A DNA stretch of 64,000 nucleotides, taken from contig NZ_AUAS01000001.1 in NCBI RefSeq assembly GCF_000428845.1, forward strand, positions 310,001 through 374,000. The letters are read 5' to 3'. The DNA is from Dyadobacter alkalitolerans DSM 23607. GTDB taxonomy: Bacteria; Bacteroidota; Bacteroidia; Cytophagales; Spirosomataceae. The notes under the pieces were generated by a model. That model was given only the letters and a program-made list of their open reading frames with translations, was not told the DNA's origin and searched no databases. Below, in pieces: positions 63,637 to 64,000 of this stretch. The position numbers were made by a program, and so were the translations under genes. The number at the start of each line of letters is the position of its first letter. Position 1 is the first letter of the stretch.

Positions 63637-64000
63637 ATGTCAGCAGATAAAAAAAGTTTGTTTTCCAACCTGAAGTACGATGTCCCGGCCGGACTCGTCG
63701 TTTATCTGGTTGCTTTACCATTATGTCTTGGTGTGGCGCTGGCCTCGACAGGACGCTCCGATCTCCTGTTTTCGGGAATTATCGCCGGGATCATTGGTGG
63801 AATCGTGGTTGGTTCCATCAGCGGCTCGCCTTTGGGCGTTGCCGGCCCGGCCGCTGGTCTGGTTGTGATTGTGCTCAATGCGCTGGATACGCTCGGGAGT
63901 TTCGAAGCATTCCTGCTTGCAGTAGTTTTAGCTGGGGTGATCCAGGTGATTGCTGGTTTCTTAAAAGCCGGGATCATTGGCTATTATTTCCCGTCGTCTG
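63637..64000 (+). CDS. SulP family anion transporter, partial
   Basis: N-terminal 121 residues; the rest is beyond the window. The opening [20 protein letters not shown] and [20 protein letters not shown] with [18 protein letters not shown] is the SulP signature. Neighbouring carbonic anhydrase points to bicarbonate (BicA-like) as substrate, but sulfate is possible. Start ATG at 63637. Confidence 0.9.
   Translation, partial: MSADKKSLFSNLKYDVPAGLVVYLVALPLCLGVALASTGRSDLLFSGIIAGIIGGIVVGSISGSPLGVAGPAAGLVVIVLNALDTLGSFEAFLLAVVLAGVIQVIAGFLKAGIIGYYFPSS

Noticed and set aside
1..64000. CRISPR arrays, tRNA, rRNA, prophage or insertion sequences
   Set aside because: No regularly spaced repeats, no tRNA cloverleaf or rRNA motif, and no integrase, transposase or phage structural gene was found by eye in genes or gaps.

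Overview
The window is a chromosomal segment of a Bacteroidota bacterium, most likely a Cytophagales member such as Dyadobacter or a close relative. The genus is an inference from gene content and not proven. Supporting signs are the gliding/type IX secretion operon gldKLMN with a PorP/SprF gene, two proteins ending in type A T9SS sorting domains, many lipoproteins and Tat-like exported enzymes, promoters of the form TTG-N19..23-TAnnTTTG, and Bacteroidota-typical families (DUF4271, DUF3109, fused SpmAB, HisB fusion). Genes are densely packed on both strands. I see no rRNA, tRNA, CRISPR array, prophage or insertion sequence.

Layout. 1-6.2 kb: truncated sialidase-like lipoprotein, gpsA, a TolC plus HlyD pair without an inner-membrane partner, and an SpmA/SpmB fusion. 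6.3-9.7 kb: a small lipoprotein, a T9SS adhesin-like gene broken by one in-frame TAA, an outer-membrane protein and a Crp/Fnr regulator. 9.8-17.4 kb: exported Gfo/Idh oxidoreductase plus sugar isomerase pair, Na+/H+ antiporter, subtilase, aminopeptidase P and a RelE/ParE-type toxin-antitoxin module. 17.5-27.4 kb: MgtC-like protein, then a complete six-gene ebo operon (eboABCDEF, 18348-24864), a PQQ-dependent sugar dehydrogenase and a carboxynorspermidine dehydrogenase-like enzyme.

27.4-38.9 kb: a 32-bp perfect inverted repeat, folB, a DivIVA-like protein, WD40 protein, phosphopantetheinyl transferase, transglutaminase-like protein, the sugar-nucleotide genes galE-rfbB-rfbA, an O-methyltransferase, a LysM lytic transglycosylase, DUF3109 and an alkyltransferase-like protein. 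38.9-49.4 kb: Na+:solute symporter, clpS, recR, exported Fe/Mn superoxide dismutase, TPR protein, TlpA-type thioredoxin, azurin, sucD, DUF4271 and hemD.

49.4-55.6 kb: porP/sprF and gldK-gldL-gldM-gldN, the core and motor of type IX secretion and gliding. 55.6-64 kb: collagen-like lipoprotein, miaA, rhodanese, a T9SS cargo protein, PASTA protein, riboflavin synthase, bifunctional hisB, and a CO2/bicarbonate module (beta-carbonic anhydrase plus a SulP transporter cut by the window end).

The most interesting locus is the ebo operon. It is a described family but its product is unknown in most hosts, and here it has no recognisable biosynthetic genes beside it. Its 3' hairpin runs into the start codon of the next gene. 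Other points of note are an intrinsic terminator between gldK and gldL, a DDGWG-repeat insertion in GldN, and the nonsense codon in the T9SS adhesin gene.
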